Shown: positions 8,099 to 16,576 of the stretch, one piece after another | Numbering within the stretch: position 1 is the first letter of the stretch | How the letters are laid out: each line of letters begins with the position of its first letter | Source of the DNA: Inquilinus limosus | GTDB taxonomy: Bacteria; Pseudomonadota; Alphaproteobacteria; DSM-16000; Inquilinaceae | Direction: 5' to 3' | DNA: 64,000 nucleotides | NCBI RefSeq assembly: GCF_002195995.1 | Contig: NZ_NHON01000009.1 | Coordinates: 1 to 64,000, forward strand | Notes under the pieces: generated by a model | Databases searched by the model: none | The model's input: the letters and a program-made list of their open reading frames with translations, nothing else | Told to the model about the DNA's origin: nothing | Program-made: the position numbers and the translations under genes

Positions 8099-10102
8099 CT
8101 ACACCAGGTCGCGCGGGATGTCCTCGGTCCAGGAGCGCTCGGTCACGACCTCGCCATTCTCCTTCGCCGTCAGCTCGGTGGTCAGGTGCCAGCGATCGAG
8201 ATCCGCGGTCAGCACCGACCGGCTCTCGATCAGGATGCGCCAGCCCTCGCGGCCCATCTCGTAGGACTGGGTCAGCACGTAACGGGCCGAGAGCGGGTCG
8301 TCGTCGCGGATCGTCAGCTCGCGCTTCAGGCTGTGGGCCAGGGTGGTGTCAATCTCGTCGAAGCGCAGGATGCCCTCGCCGAACACGCCGCCGACGCCCT
8401 CGGTGACATAGATGGTCTCGCCGCTGATGTGGTCCTGCTTCGAATACCGCCGGATGCTGCCGGCCGACACCTGCGTCGTGGGCGCGGCCGGGCCGCGCAC
8501 CGGCGGCTCGAAGGCCACGACGCCCCCTGCCCCGCCTTGCCGCACCGGCAGGTCGAGATGGCTGGCCCCGGCCCGCAGGGTCAGGGTGGCGGCGGTGGGC
8601 GCCGGCCAGACGGTCGGCCAATAGCCGGTGGCGACGGCGATGCGGATGCGGTGCCCGGCCGGGAAGCGGTGGCCGCAATCGTTCAGCTTCACCCGCACCT
8701 GATAGCGCTTGCCCGGCTCCAGCGGCGCCGGGGAGTCGTGGCCGTCGCGATGGGTCAGGTTCAGCACGCCGTAGCTGATCCGGGCCGAGCGGCCGTCCGG
8801 CGCCACGTCGCACAGCCGCACCGCCAGCTGCGCCACCGGCGCGTCGGCGGCGAGGTCGAGCAGCAGCTCCGGCGCGCCCAGGATCTCCACCGCCTCGTTC
8901 AGCGGCGCGGTGTCGAACAGCTGCGCCGCGCCGTCATCCAGGCGCTGGTCGACCGGCAGCTCGCCGGGGCAGCCGGTGGCCATCCATTCGCCGGCCGCCT
9001 TGCCGTGGCTGAGCGGCGAGCGGACCGGGATGTCGCTCTCATCAGCGGCCGTGTCGGCCAGCGCGCCCGGCGCATTCAGGGCCCAGCGCCGCGGCTGGAT
9101 GGCCGGGCTGGGCCATTCCGCCTCGCCGACCCAGCGGCCTTCGGTCTCGGCCCGGGTGCCGGCCGGGACGTTCCAGTCCTCGACGAAGGCGCGCAGCATC
9201 GGCTCTTCCATCACCCCGGTGTCGTGGCCCTTCAGCCACTGGTCCCACCAGCGCAGCGCCTCCTGCAGGAAGCCGATCGCCGGGCCCGGCGCGCCGTCCT
9301 GCGGGTAGACATGGCCCCAGGGCCCGATGATGCCGCGGCGCGGCACGGTCAGCCCGGCCAGCAGGCGCGGCACGGCGTTGGTGTAGCTGTCGGCCCAGCC
9401 GCCGACCGCCAGGACCGGGACCTGGATCGCCGACCAGTCCTCGCAGACCGAGCCGTGCTTCCAGTATTCGTCATAGCGCTGGTGGCGCAGCCACAGCGCC
9501 GGGAAAAACGGCATCCGCTCCAGCCGCTCCAGCCACTGCCGGCGCCAGCCCTCGCCGACGATCGCCGGGTCGGCCGGCCGGGCCTGGTACGCCAGCATGA
9601 TGGCGCCCCACCACAGATTGTCGTTCAGCAGGCAGCCGCCCTGGTAGTGGATGTCGTCGGCATAGCGGTGGTCGGTCGAATAGACGGTGATGATCGCCTT
9701 CAGCGCCGGCGGCCGGCGCGCCGCCACCTGCAGCGCATTGAAGCCGCCCCAGGACTTGCCCATCATGCCCACGGCGCCGGTGCACCAGGGCTGCGCGGCG
9801 ATCCAGGCGATCACCTCCAGCGCGTCATCCTGCTCCTGCTTCAGGTACTCATCGGCCATGTGGCCGTCGGATTCGCCGGTGCCGCGCATGTCGACGCGGA
9901 GGGCGGCATAGCCCTGGGCGGCGAACCAGCCATGCATCGGCTCGTCCCGGCCGCGGGTGCCGTCGCGCTTGCGGTAGGGGATGTATTCCAGCACGGCCGG
10001 CGCGGGCGCCGTCTCCGCCCCCTCCGGCAGCCACAGCCGGGCGGCCAGGCGGGTGCCGTCGGCCAGCGGAATCCAGATGTTCTCCTCGACGCGGATCGGC
10101 AT
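8099..10102 (-). CDS. CocE/NonD-type hydrolase (X-Pro dipeptidyl-peptidase S15 family)
   Basis: 667 residues. An alpha/beta-hydrolase domain with nucleophile Ser117 in GKSWGG is preceded by the oxyanion-region pattern EYIPYRKRD and the typical RVDMRGTGESDG. A C-terminal PepX-type jelly-roll follows (about 350-540). Family members cleave X-Pro peptides, cocaine esters or acylated amino acids, so the substrate cannot be fixed from sequence. No signal peptide is visible, so it is probably cytoplasmic. It is last in the operon after the peptide importer, 22 bases after the ATPase stop, with AGGGAGA as ribosome binding site. It probably hydrolyses imported peptides, plausibly prolyl peptides given putA and AcnX nearby (inference). 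Confidence 0.88.
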   Translation of the reverse strand: MPIRVEENIWIPLADGTRLAARLWLPEGAETAPAPAVLEYIPYRKRDGTRGRDEPMHGWFAAQGYAALRVDMRGTGESDGHMADEYLKQEQDDALEVIAWIAAQPWCTGAVGMMGKSWGGFNALQVAARRPPALKAIITVYSTDHRYADDIHYQGGCLLNDNLWWGAIMLAYQARPADPAIVGEGWRRQWLERLERMPFFPALWLRHQRYDEYWKHGSVCEDWSAIQVPVLAVGGWADSYTNAVPRLLAGLTVPRRGIIGPWGHVYPQDGAPGPAIGFLQEALRWWDQWLKGHDTGVMEEPMLRAFVEDWNVPAGTRAETEGRWVGEAEWPSPAIQPRRWALNAPGALADTAADESDIPVRSPLSHGKAAGEWMATGCPGELPVDQRLDDGAAQLFDTAPLNEAVEILGAPELLLDLAADAPVAQLAVRLCDVAPDGRSARISYGVLNLTHRDGHDSPAPLEPGKRYQVRVKLNDCGHRFPAGHRIRIAVATGYWPTVWPAPTAATLTLRAGASHLDLPVRQGGAGGVVAFEPPVRGPAAPTTQVSAGSIRRYSKQDHISGETIYVTEGVGGVFGEGILRFDEIDTTLAHSLKRELTIRDDDPLSARYVLTQSYEMGREGWRILIESRSVLTADLDRWHLTTELTAKENGEVVTERSWTEDIPRDLV

Positions 10103-10124
10103 GTCGGGTCTCCCTTGAAGAGGG

Positions 10125-11726
10125 TCAGGCAGTGGCGCGCGCGGCCAGGACCTGGTCGAGCCAGTCGCGGCGCAGCTCGGGGACGGAGGCCAGCAACCGG
10201 CCGGTGTAGTCGTGGAAGGGCGGCGCGAAGATTTCTTCGGTCGGCCCCTGCTCCACCACCCGGCCGCGCTGCATCACCGCGGTGCGGTCGGCCAGGCGGC
10301 GGACGACGCCGAGGTCGTGGGTGATGAACAGATAGGCGACGCCGAGCTCGTCCTGCAGCCGGCGCAGCAGGCGCAGGATCTCCTCCGCCACCAGCGGGTC
10401 GAGCGCCGAGGTCACCTCGTCGCAGATCATCAAATCCGGCCTGGCCGCCAGAGCGCGGGCGATGCAGACGCGCTGCTTCTGCCCGCCCGACAGCGCGCCG
10501 GGCAGCCGGCCGGCGAAATCCGGATCCAGGCCGATCAGGCCCAGCAGCCGCGCTACCTCCTGCCTCTGCTCGCGGCCCTTCAGCCCGAAATAGAAACCGA
10601 GCGGCCGGCCGATCGCCTCGCCCACCGTCTGGCGCGGGTTCAGCGCCACGTCCGGCAGCTGGTAGACCAACTGGATCCGGCGCAGCAGGTCCCGCTTGCG
10701 GGCGGTGTAGGATTGCGGCAGCGCCTGCCCGTCCAGCCGCACCGAGCCGGCGGTCGGCGGCAGCAGGCCGGTGATCACCCGCGCCAGGGTCGACTTGCCG
10801 GAGCCGGATTCGCCGACCACCGCCAGCGTCTCGCCCCGGCGCAGCGACAGCGAGACGTCGGCCAGCACCGGCACCTTGTGATAGGCGGCGGAGATGCCGT
10901 CGACCGCCAGCAGCTCGGCGCCGCCCTCATGCCGGCGCGGCTCCCCGGCCAGGCTGGCCTGCCGCTCGCCGACCAGCCGGCGCGTGTAGTCCTCGCGCGG
11001 CGCTTCCAGCACCTGTTCCGTCGGGCCGAGCTCGACCGGCTTGCCGTGGCGCAGCACCTGGATCCGGTCGGCGATCTGCGCCACCACGGCAAGGTCGTGG
11101 CTGATGTACAGCGCCGCCGTACCGTAGCGCTGGATCAGCCGGCGCAGCAGGGCCAGCACCTCGATCTGGGTGGTGACGTCCAGCGCCGTGGTCGGCTCGT
11201 CCAGCACCAGGATGTCGGGGCGGCAGGACATCGCCATCGCGACCATGGCGCGCTGCAGCTGCCCGCCCGAGACCTGGTGCGGGTAGCGGTCGCCGAAATG
11301 CTCCGGGTCCGGCAGGTCGAGGGCACGGAACAGCTCCAGCATCCAGGCGCGTGCCGCGGCCTTGCCCATCGCCCGGTGGTGCTTCGGCCCTTCCAGCACC
11401 TGGCGGCCGATGGTCAGCGCCGGGTTGAAGGCGGCCGCCGCGCTCTGCGCCACATAGGCGATGCGGGCGCCGCGCAGCCGGGCGCGGCCGGCCGAGCCGA
11501 CGCCAGTCACCGTCCGGTCGCCGATCGCCACGGTGCCGCCGGCGATGCGGCAGCCGCCGCGGCCCCAGCCCATGGCGGCCAGGCCGATGGTCGACTTGCC
11601 GGCGCCGGATTCGCCGATCAGGCCCAGCACCTCGCCCTTCCTGAGGTCGAGGTCGATGCCATGCACCAGCACGGTGCCGTCCGGCGCCTCGACCCTGAGG
11701 CCGCGGATGGTGAGGATGTCGGTCAT
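10125..11726 (-). CDS. Oligopeptide/dipeptide ABC transporter, double ATP-binding protein (DppD-DppF fusion type)
   Basis: 533 residues with two complete nucleotide-binding domains. The first has Walker A GESGAGKST at 38-46, signature VSGGQLQRA and Walker B ILVLDEPTTALD. The second has Walker A GESGSGKST near 307, signature LSGGQKQR and Walker B LMICDEVTSALD. It energises peptide import with the two permeases encoded just upstream. The ATG at 11726 overlaps the permease stop as ATGA, indicating translational coupling. Longer readings to 13445 are out-of-frame translation of the permease genes. In many bacteria these two domains are separate proteins; the fused form is common in alphaproteobacteria. 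Confidence 0.95.
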   Translation of the reverse strand: MTDILTIRGLRVEAPDGTVLVHGIDLDLRKGEVLGLIGESGAGKSTIGLAAMGWGRGGCRIAGGTVAIGDRTVTGVGSAGRARLRGARIAYVAQSAAAAFNPALTIGRQVLEGPKHHRAMGKAAARAWMLELFRALDLPDPEHFGDRYPHQVSGGQLQRAMVAMAMSCRPDILVLDEPTTALDVTTQIEVLALLRRLIQRYGTAALYISHDLAVVAQIADRIQVLRHGKPVELGPTEQVLEAPREDYTRRLVGERQASLAGEPRRHEGGAELLAVDGISAAYHKVPVLADVSLSLRRGETLAVVGESGSGKSTLARVITGLLPPTAGSVRLDGQALPQSYTARKRDLLRRIQLVYQLPDVALNPRQTVGEAIGRPLGFYFGLKGREQRQEVARLLGLIGLDPDFAGRLPGALSGGQKQRVCIARALAARPDLMICDEVTSALDPLVAEEILRLLRRLQDELGVAYLFITHDLGVVRRLADRTAVMQRGRVVEQGPTEEIFAPPFHDYTGRLLASVPELRRDWLDQVLAARATA

Positions 11727-12538
11727 CGTCCCTCTCCCTGCGGCCGGGTGCGGCCGGCCAGCAGCCAGTCGACCACCAGATTGACCCCGATGGTCAGCAG
11801 CGCGATCGCGGCCGCGGGGTACAGCGGCGCGTAGAGGCCGTAGAGGATGCCCTGCTGGTTGTCCTTCACCATGCCGCCCCAATCGGCATAGGGCGGCTGG
11901 ATGCCGAGGCCGAGGAAGGACAGGCCGGCGACGAACAGGAAGGTGAAGCAGAAGCGCATGCCGAATTCGGCGATCAGCGGCGCCGCGGCGTTCGGCAGGA
12001 TCTCCTTGCGGATCAGCCACCAGGCGCCCTCGCCGCGCAGCCGCGCCGCCTCGGCATATTCCATCACGTTGATCCCCTGCCCCAGGATCCGGGCCAGGCG
12101 GAAGACGCGGGTCGAGTCCAGGAGAGCGATGGTGACGATCAGCACCGGCAGCGAGGAGCCGAGCGCCTGCAGCACCACCAAAGCAGAGATCAGCACGGGG
12201 ATGCACATGATGGTGTCGACCAGCCGCGACAGCACCGTGTCGACCCAGCCGCCGCGCAGCGCGGCGAGGAAGCCGAGCGGCAGGCCGACCGAGAAGGACA
12301 GCAGCGAGGCGGCCAGCGACACGCCGATCGACATCTGCGCGCCGTACAGCAGGCGCGAGAGCATGTCGCGGCCGTTCTGGTCCAGGCCGAACCAGTTCAG
12401 CGCCGTGGCCGGGTCGAACGGGCCGCCGAGGATGTCCTCCTCGCCGAACGGAGCCAGGAGCGGCCCGAACAGCAGCGCGGCCAGGTTGAGGGCGATGATC
12501 GCCAGGCCGATCCAGGCCGTCAGGGGAATGCGTTTCAT
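11723..12538 (-). CDS. Peptide ABC transporter permease, DppC type
   Basis: 271 residues with about six membrane helices. The first helix is in IGLAIIALNLAALLFGPLLA, and a periplasmic loop carries GLDQNGRDMLSRL, typical of DppC/OppC. The cytoplasmic EAA loop (EAARLRGEGAWWLIRKEILP) docks with the ATPase. The C-terminal pattern GLSFLGLGIQPPYADWG is diagnostic of the family. It pairs with the DppB-type permease encoded 6 bases upstream and overlaps the ATPase gene by 4 bases. Confidence 0.95.
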   Translation of the reverse strand: MKRIPLTAWIGLAIIALNLAALLFGPLLAPFGEEDILGGPFDPATALNWFGLDQNGRDMLSRLLYGAQMSIGVSLAASLLSFSVGLPLGFLAALRGGWVDTVLSRLVDTIMCIPVLISALVVLQALGSSLPVLIVTIALLDSTRVFRLARILGQGINVMEYAEAARLRGEGAWWLIRKEILPNAAAPLIAEFGMRFCFTFLFVAGLSFLGLGIQPPYADWGGMVKDNQQGILYGLYAPLYPAAAIALLTIGVNLVVDWLLAGRTRPQGEGR

Positions 12539-12544
12539 GGCCGT

Positions 12545-13492
12545 CTACCGGGGGTGCCGCAGGCGCGGATTCAGCGCGATGGCGGCGATATCGGCGATCA
12601 TGTTCAGGATGACGTAGGCGGCGCCGAACACCATGGCGCAGGCCTGCACCATCGGCAGGTCGCGCTTGGCCACCGCGTCGACCATGAACCGGCCGAGTCC
12701 GTTGTAGTTGAACACCGCCTCGACCAGCACCACGCCGGTGATCAGGTACGCGATGTTGAAGGCGACGACGTTGACCACCGGCGCGGCGGCGTTCGGCAAA
12801 GCGTGGCGCAGCACCACGCGGCCGGTCTGCAGGCCCTTCAGATAGGCGGTCTCGACATAGGCCGAATCCATCACCGCCAGCACCGCCGTCCGGGTCATGC
12901 GCATGATCTGGGCGACGGTGACCAGCAGCAGCGTCAGCATCGGCAGCGTGGTCGCGTCCAGCCGCTCGGCGAAGCCCATGCCGGGATAGACGTCGGCCAG
13001 GCTGGGGAAGACCGGGTTCTGCACCGCCAGGACCAGGATCAGCACCAGGCCGAGGAAGTATTCCGGCAGCGACACGGTGCCGAGCGCCACGATGTTGACC
13101 ACCCGGTCGAACACCCCGCCGCGGCGAACCGCGGTGAGGATGCCGAGGCCCACCGCCAGCGGCACGCCGATCACCGCGGCATAGGCGGCCAGGAACATGG
13201 TGTTCCAGAACCTTGGCCACAGCAGGTCGGCGACCGGCTGCTGGTTGGCCAGCGACTGGCCGAGATCGCCCTGGCCGAAGTCCCACAGCCACTGGCCGTA
13301 GCGGAGCAGCGCCGGCTGCTCCAGCCCCAGGCTGTGGCGCAGCGCGGCCAGCGACTCCGGCGTCGCCGACTGGCCGAGAATGGCCGAGGCGACATCGCCG
13401 GGCAGCAGCTGGGTGCCGGCGAAGACCAGCACCGACACCAGCCACAAGGTGAAGAGCCCGAGCCCGATCCGCTTCAGGATCAGCGACGCCAT
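12545..13492 (-). CDS. Peptide ABC transporter permease, DppB type
   Basis: 315 residues. The N-terminal helix (LILKRIGLGLFTLWLVSVLV), the PGDVASAILGQSATPESLAAL segment and the EAA-like loop (YVETAYLKGLQTGRVVLRHALPNA) are typical of DppB/OppB. The ATG at 13492-13490 overlaps the stop of the binding-protein gene as ATGA, so the two are translationally coupled. A longer reading to 13837 is out-of-frame sequence of that upstream gene and is rejected. It forms the membrane channel with the following DppC-type protein. Confidence 0.94.
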   Translation of the reverse strand: MASLILKRIGLGLFTLWLVSVLVFAGTQLLPGDVASAILGQSATPESLAALRHSLGLEQPALLRYGQWLWDFGQGDLGQSLANQQPVADLLWPRFWNTMFLAAYAAVIGVPLAVGLGILTAVRRGGVFDRVVNIVALGTVSLPEYFLGLVLILVLAVQNPVFPSLADVYPGMGFAERLDATTLPMLTLLLVTVAQIMRMTRTAVLAVMDSAYVETAYLKGLQTGRVVLRHALPNAAAPVVNVVAFNIAYLITGVVLVEAVFNYNGLGRFMVDAVAKRDLPMVQACAMVFGAAYVILNMIADIAAIALNPRLRHPR

Positions 13493-15057
13493 CACGCCGC
13501 CAGCCAGACGCGCTCCGCCAGCCGCCCGCCCATGAAGTTGAACATCGGATGCGGGGTGACGCCCTGCACCTGGGTCGACACGCCGTCGAGATAGTCGCCG
13601 AACATCGGGATCATGGCGCCGCCCAGGTCCGAGATCATCTCCTGCAGCGTCCAGTAGATCTCCTTGCGCTTGGCGTCGTCCAACAGCGCTCGCGCCTCCA
13701 GCAGCAGCCTGTCGAACTGCTGGTTCTTCCAGTGGGTGTCGTTCCACTTGGCGTCGGAGGCGTAGGCGATCGACAGCATCTGGTCCGCGGTCGGGCGGCC
13801 GCCCCAATAGCCCATGCTGAACGGCGCCTGCAGCCACACCTTGTCCCAGTAGCCGTCGGGGGATTCGCGCTTGATCGACACGTCGATCCCGGCCTTGGCC
13901 GCGGCGGTGCGGAAGATCGCGGCGGCGTCGACAGCGCCGCCGAAGGCCGCGTCGGAGGTCGAGAGCTCGACCTTCAGCTCCGACATACCGGCCTGCTGCA
14001 GGTAATGCTTGGCCTTGTCCGGGTCGTAGGCGTGCTGCGGCAGTTCGCTGTTGAAGAAGCGGTCGGTGCGCGGGATCGGATGGTCGTTGCCGAGCTGGCC
14101 ATAGCCGCGCAGCGCCACCTTCAGCAGCTGCTCCCGGTCGATCGCATATTTGATGGCGAGACGGACATTGTTGTCGACGAAAGGCGGCTTGGTGCAGTCC
14201 ATGAGGAAAGTGAAGTGCTGGCCGCCGGCCGACTGCACGATCTGCAGCTTCGGGTTGCGCTTCAAGAGGTCGACCGTCTTGAAGTCCAGCCGGTTGATGG
14301 CGTGGACCTGGCCCGACATCAGCGCGTTGGTGCGGGCGGCGACGTCGTTGATGACGATCACCTCGACCGCGTCGACATTGGCGCAGCCCGGCTTCCAGTA
14401 ATTCGGGTTGCGGGTGAAGCGCGAGCGCACGCCGGGCTCATAGCTCTCATAGACGAAGGGGCCAGTGCCGATCGGCTTCGACCAGTCGGTGAAGCCCTCG
14501 GGCACCACCAGGAAATGATAGTCGGACAGGAGGTACGGCAGGTCGGCGTTGCCGCCGGTCAGCTCGATCGCGATCTGGCTGTCGGAGACCTTGCGGACGT
14601 CCTTGATCTGCTCGGCGATAGCGCGGGCGGCGGAGCTGGTCTCGCCGCGATGCAGGTTGATCGAGTAGATCACATCCTCGACCGTCAGCGCCTTGCCGTT
14701 GTGGAAGGTCACGCCCTGGCGGAGGTTGAACACCCATTCGGCCGCGCCGGGCTTGGCCTCCCAGCTCTCCAGCAGCTCCGGCACCGCCTGGTTGTTGCGG
14801 TCGATCTCGACCAAGCCGTTCATCAGCATGAAGGCCTGGTTCAGCGGCACCCAGTCGGTCATCACCCGCGGGTCGAGCGTGTCGGTGGTGCTGCCGCCGC
14901 CCATGCCCAGCTTCAGCACCCCGCCCTTGCGCGGCGTGTCCTGGGCGAAGGCGCGGCCGGCGAAACCCGGTGCGGCGGTGGCGAGGCCGAGGCCGGCGGC
15001 GCCCAGCAGCAGGCCGCGGCGCGTGGTTTCGAGTTGCGGGAGATCCCTGCGTGTCAT
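13492..15057 (-). CDS. Periplasmic peptide-binding protein, DppA/OppA family, Tat signal
   Basis: 521 residues. The twin-arginine signal TTRRGLLLGAAGLGLATAAP ends near AFAQ. It is followed by the family-5 solute-binding fold (LNQAFMLMNGLVEID, WVFNLRQGVTFHNGKALTVEDVIYS, IGTGPFVYESYEPG, YAIDREQLLKVAL). It captures the peptide for the importer encoded directly downstream. It is the first gene of the five-gene operon: binding protein, DppB, DppC, DppDF, hydrolase. The start at 15057 puts the RR motif at residue 13; the in-frame extension to 15198 lacks any conserved feature. The specificity is unknown; prolyl or hydroxyprolyl peptides are suggested only by context. Confidence 0.94.
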   Translation of the reverse strand: MTRRDLPQLETTRRGLLLGAAGLGLATAAPGFAGRAFAQDTPRKGGVLKLGMGGGSTTDTLDPRVMTDWVPLNQAFMLMNGLVEIDRNNQAVPELLESWEAKPGAAEWVFNLRQGVTFHNGKALTVEDVIYSINLHRGETSSAARAIAEQIKDVRKVSDSQIAIELTGGNADLPYLLSDYHFLVVPEGFTDWSKPIGTGPFVYESYEPGVRSRFTRNPNYWKPGCANVDAVEVIVINDVAARTNALMSGQVHAINRLDFKTVDLLKRNPKLQIVQSAGGQHFTFLMDCTKPPFVDNNVRLAIKYAIDREQLLKVALRGYGQLGNDHPIPRTDRFFNSELPQHAYDPDKAKHYLQQAGMSELKVELSTSDAAFGGAVDAAAIFRTAAAKAGIDVSIKRESPDGYWDKVWLQAPFSMGYWGGRPTADQMLSIAYASDAKWNDTHWKNQQFDRLLLEARALLDDAKRKEIYWTLQEMISDLGGAMIPMFGDYLDGVSTQVQGVTPHPMFNFMGGRLAERVWLAA

Positions 15058-15262
15058 GACCGATCCCTGTTGTCCGGTGGGCGGACGCTCGGCGGCGTCC
15101 GTTCGGCAGCCGTTGCGTCGCGCTGCCTTGAGCGGCCGGACCCTAGTGGATGACGGCAATAAGTCGGACATGATTTTTGGGCATGACCCCATGAGCAAGA
15201 TTCGATGCCGTTTCCGCGGGCCGCCCCCTATCCAGGGCGCCTTCGTTGCTCGAGGTCGAATC

Positions 15263-15526
15263 GTGAGTCTGCCGGATGTCGTGGGCCTGGTCGGTGTCCT
15301 GGCCTATCTGCACGCCTATGCCCTGGCGCAGCTGCAGATCCTCGCGATCACGGACTGGCGCACCGCGCTCCTGAACATCATCGGCGGCGTGCTGGTGATG
15401 TATTCGCTGCTGTGGAGCTTCAACCTGGCCTCCTTCGTGGCCCAGGCCTTCTGGATGCTGTTCACCATCATCGGCCTGGTGAAGGCCCGGCGAATGCAGG
15501 CGCGGTCGGCGGCGGTGAGTCCCTAG
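15263..15526 (+). CDS. Small integral membrane protein (CBU_0592-like)
   Basis: 87 residues with about three hydrophobic helices: VVGLVGVLAYLHAYALAQL, LLNIIGGVLVMYSLLWSF and AFWMLFTIIGLVKA. It ends in a short basic tail. It resembles the CBU_0592 family of short membrane proteins of unknown role. The start chosen is GTG 15263, with GAGG about 8 nt upstream. An in-frame ATG at 15191 gives a longer, poorly hydrophobic N-terminus and is less likely. The stop codon shares a CTAG palindrome with the stop of the converging LysR gene. Confidence 0.7.
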   Translation: MSLPDVVGLVGVLAYLHAYALAQLQILAITDWRTALLNIIGGVLVMYSLLWSFNLASFVAQAFWMLFTIIGLVKARRMQARSAAVSP

Positions 15527-16410
15527 CCGGCGTTGCTAGCCACCAGCCAGTCCATCGCCTGGCGCACCACCCGGCGGACATGCCGATCCAGCGGGCGCAT
15601 CAGGTAGAACGATCCTTCCGAGCGCAGGTGGAAGCCATGCGCCGGCACCAGCACACCTGAAGCGAGGTGGTCGCGCAGCAGCCAGGTCCAGCCCAGCGTC
15701 GTGCCCAGCCCCTGCGTCGCCGCCTGCACCGCCAGGGCATAGGAACCCAACCGCCAGAACCGTGCCCGCGCCGGCAGCGGCATCGTCGCCGCGCCGAACC
15801 AGTGCTGCCAGTCCGTCCATTCGCGCAGCGAATCCTCGATCGCCAGCAGGGTCGGCGCCGGGTCGTCCTGCAGCGCCGGCCGGCCCGGCGCCGCCACCGG
15901 CACGACATCCTCGGTGCCCAGCACATGCAGCGCCACGCCGGTCGGCCGCTCGCGCCGGTAGAAGATGGCGAGGTCGAATTCGTCGAGCCGAAGATGGTGG
16001 ACGTCGTCCGTCACCCTGAGCCGCAGCTCGATCCCCGGCAGGGCGGCGTCCAAAGCCTGCAGCCGCGGCATCAGCCAGAGATCGGCGATGCCGTGCGAGC
16101 AGGCCAGCGTCACCTGCCTCGGCCCGGCGGAGCCGCGCGCGCCATGGGTCACCGCGACCAGGTCGCCGAGGATGCGGCGGACCTCGGCAACATAGCTCTC
16201 GCCCAGCGGCGTCAGGCTGACGCCGGACGGGGTGCGCTGGAACAGCTTGCCGCCGATGAAGGCCTCGAGCTTCAGGATTTGGCGGCTGACCGCGCTCTGG
16301 GTCAGGCCCAGCTCGGTGCCGGCACGGGAGAAATTGGCCAGCCGGGCCGCGGCCTCGAACACGACCAGGGCATTGAGCGGCGGCAGGCCGAGATGGGAGG
16401 AAGCGGGCAT
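15523..16410 (-). CDS. LysR-family transcriptional regulator, GcvA-like
   Basis: 295 residues. The N-terminal winged HTH (LNALVVFEAAARLANFSRAG, LTQSAVSRQILKLE) is followed by a substrate-binding domain (about 95-290) with DLWLMPRLQALDAALPGIELRLR and DLAIFYRRE. The pattern fits the GcvA-type branch. The target is unknown. It diverges from the hexapeptide transferase gene (start 16577) and could regulate it, but no clear LysR palindrome is seen between them. No good Shine-Dalgarno precedes the ATG. The 3' end overlaps the converging membrane-protein gene. Confidence 0.9.
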   Translation of the reverse strand: MPASSHLGLPPLNALVVFEAAARLANFSRAGTELGLTQSAVSRQILKLEAFIGGKLFQRTPSGVSLTPLGESYVAEVRRILGDLVAVTHGARGSAGPRQVTLACSHGIADLWLMPRLQALDAALPGIELRLRVTDDVHHLRLDEFDLAIFYRRERPTGVALHVLGTEDVVPVAAPGRPALQDDPAPTLLAIEDSLREWTDWQHWFGAATMPLPARARFWRLGSYALAVQAATQGLGTTLGWTWLLRDHLASGVLVPAHGFHLRSEGSFYLMRPLDRHVRRVVRQAMDWLVASNAG

Positions 16411-16538
16411 TCACGGGCCGGGGGATACCGTCCGGGCCGATGCCGGACGCCGCGCCAGCCTAGCGATCCGGCGGCCCGGCACAAGCCGCAGCAGCACGGC
16501 GATCGTCATCCGGACGACAGCAGAATCGTCATCGAACT

Positions 16539-16547
16539 TGTCTAGAC
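16539..16547. promoter_or_regulatory. TGTCTAGAC palindrome upstream of the hexapeptide transferase (possible PhnF-type site)
   Basis: The palindromic core GTCTAGAC lies 30 bases upstream of the transferase start. TGTCTAGACA-like palindromes resemble sites I associate with GntR-type PhnF repressors of phosphonate genes, and the downstream gene belongs to a phosphonate-associated transferase family. The site is short and no phnF is in the window, so this is a weak prediction. Confidence 0.3.
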
Positions 16548-16576
16548 CTCTACATGAATCCCGTCCGGAGAGTCCG

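Noticed and set aside
8186-10324. 712-codon open frame antisense to the CocE-type hydrolase
   Set aside because: Same effect; His/Arg/Gln-rich and without any recognisable motif.
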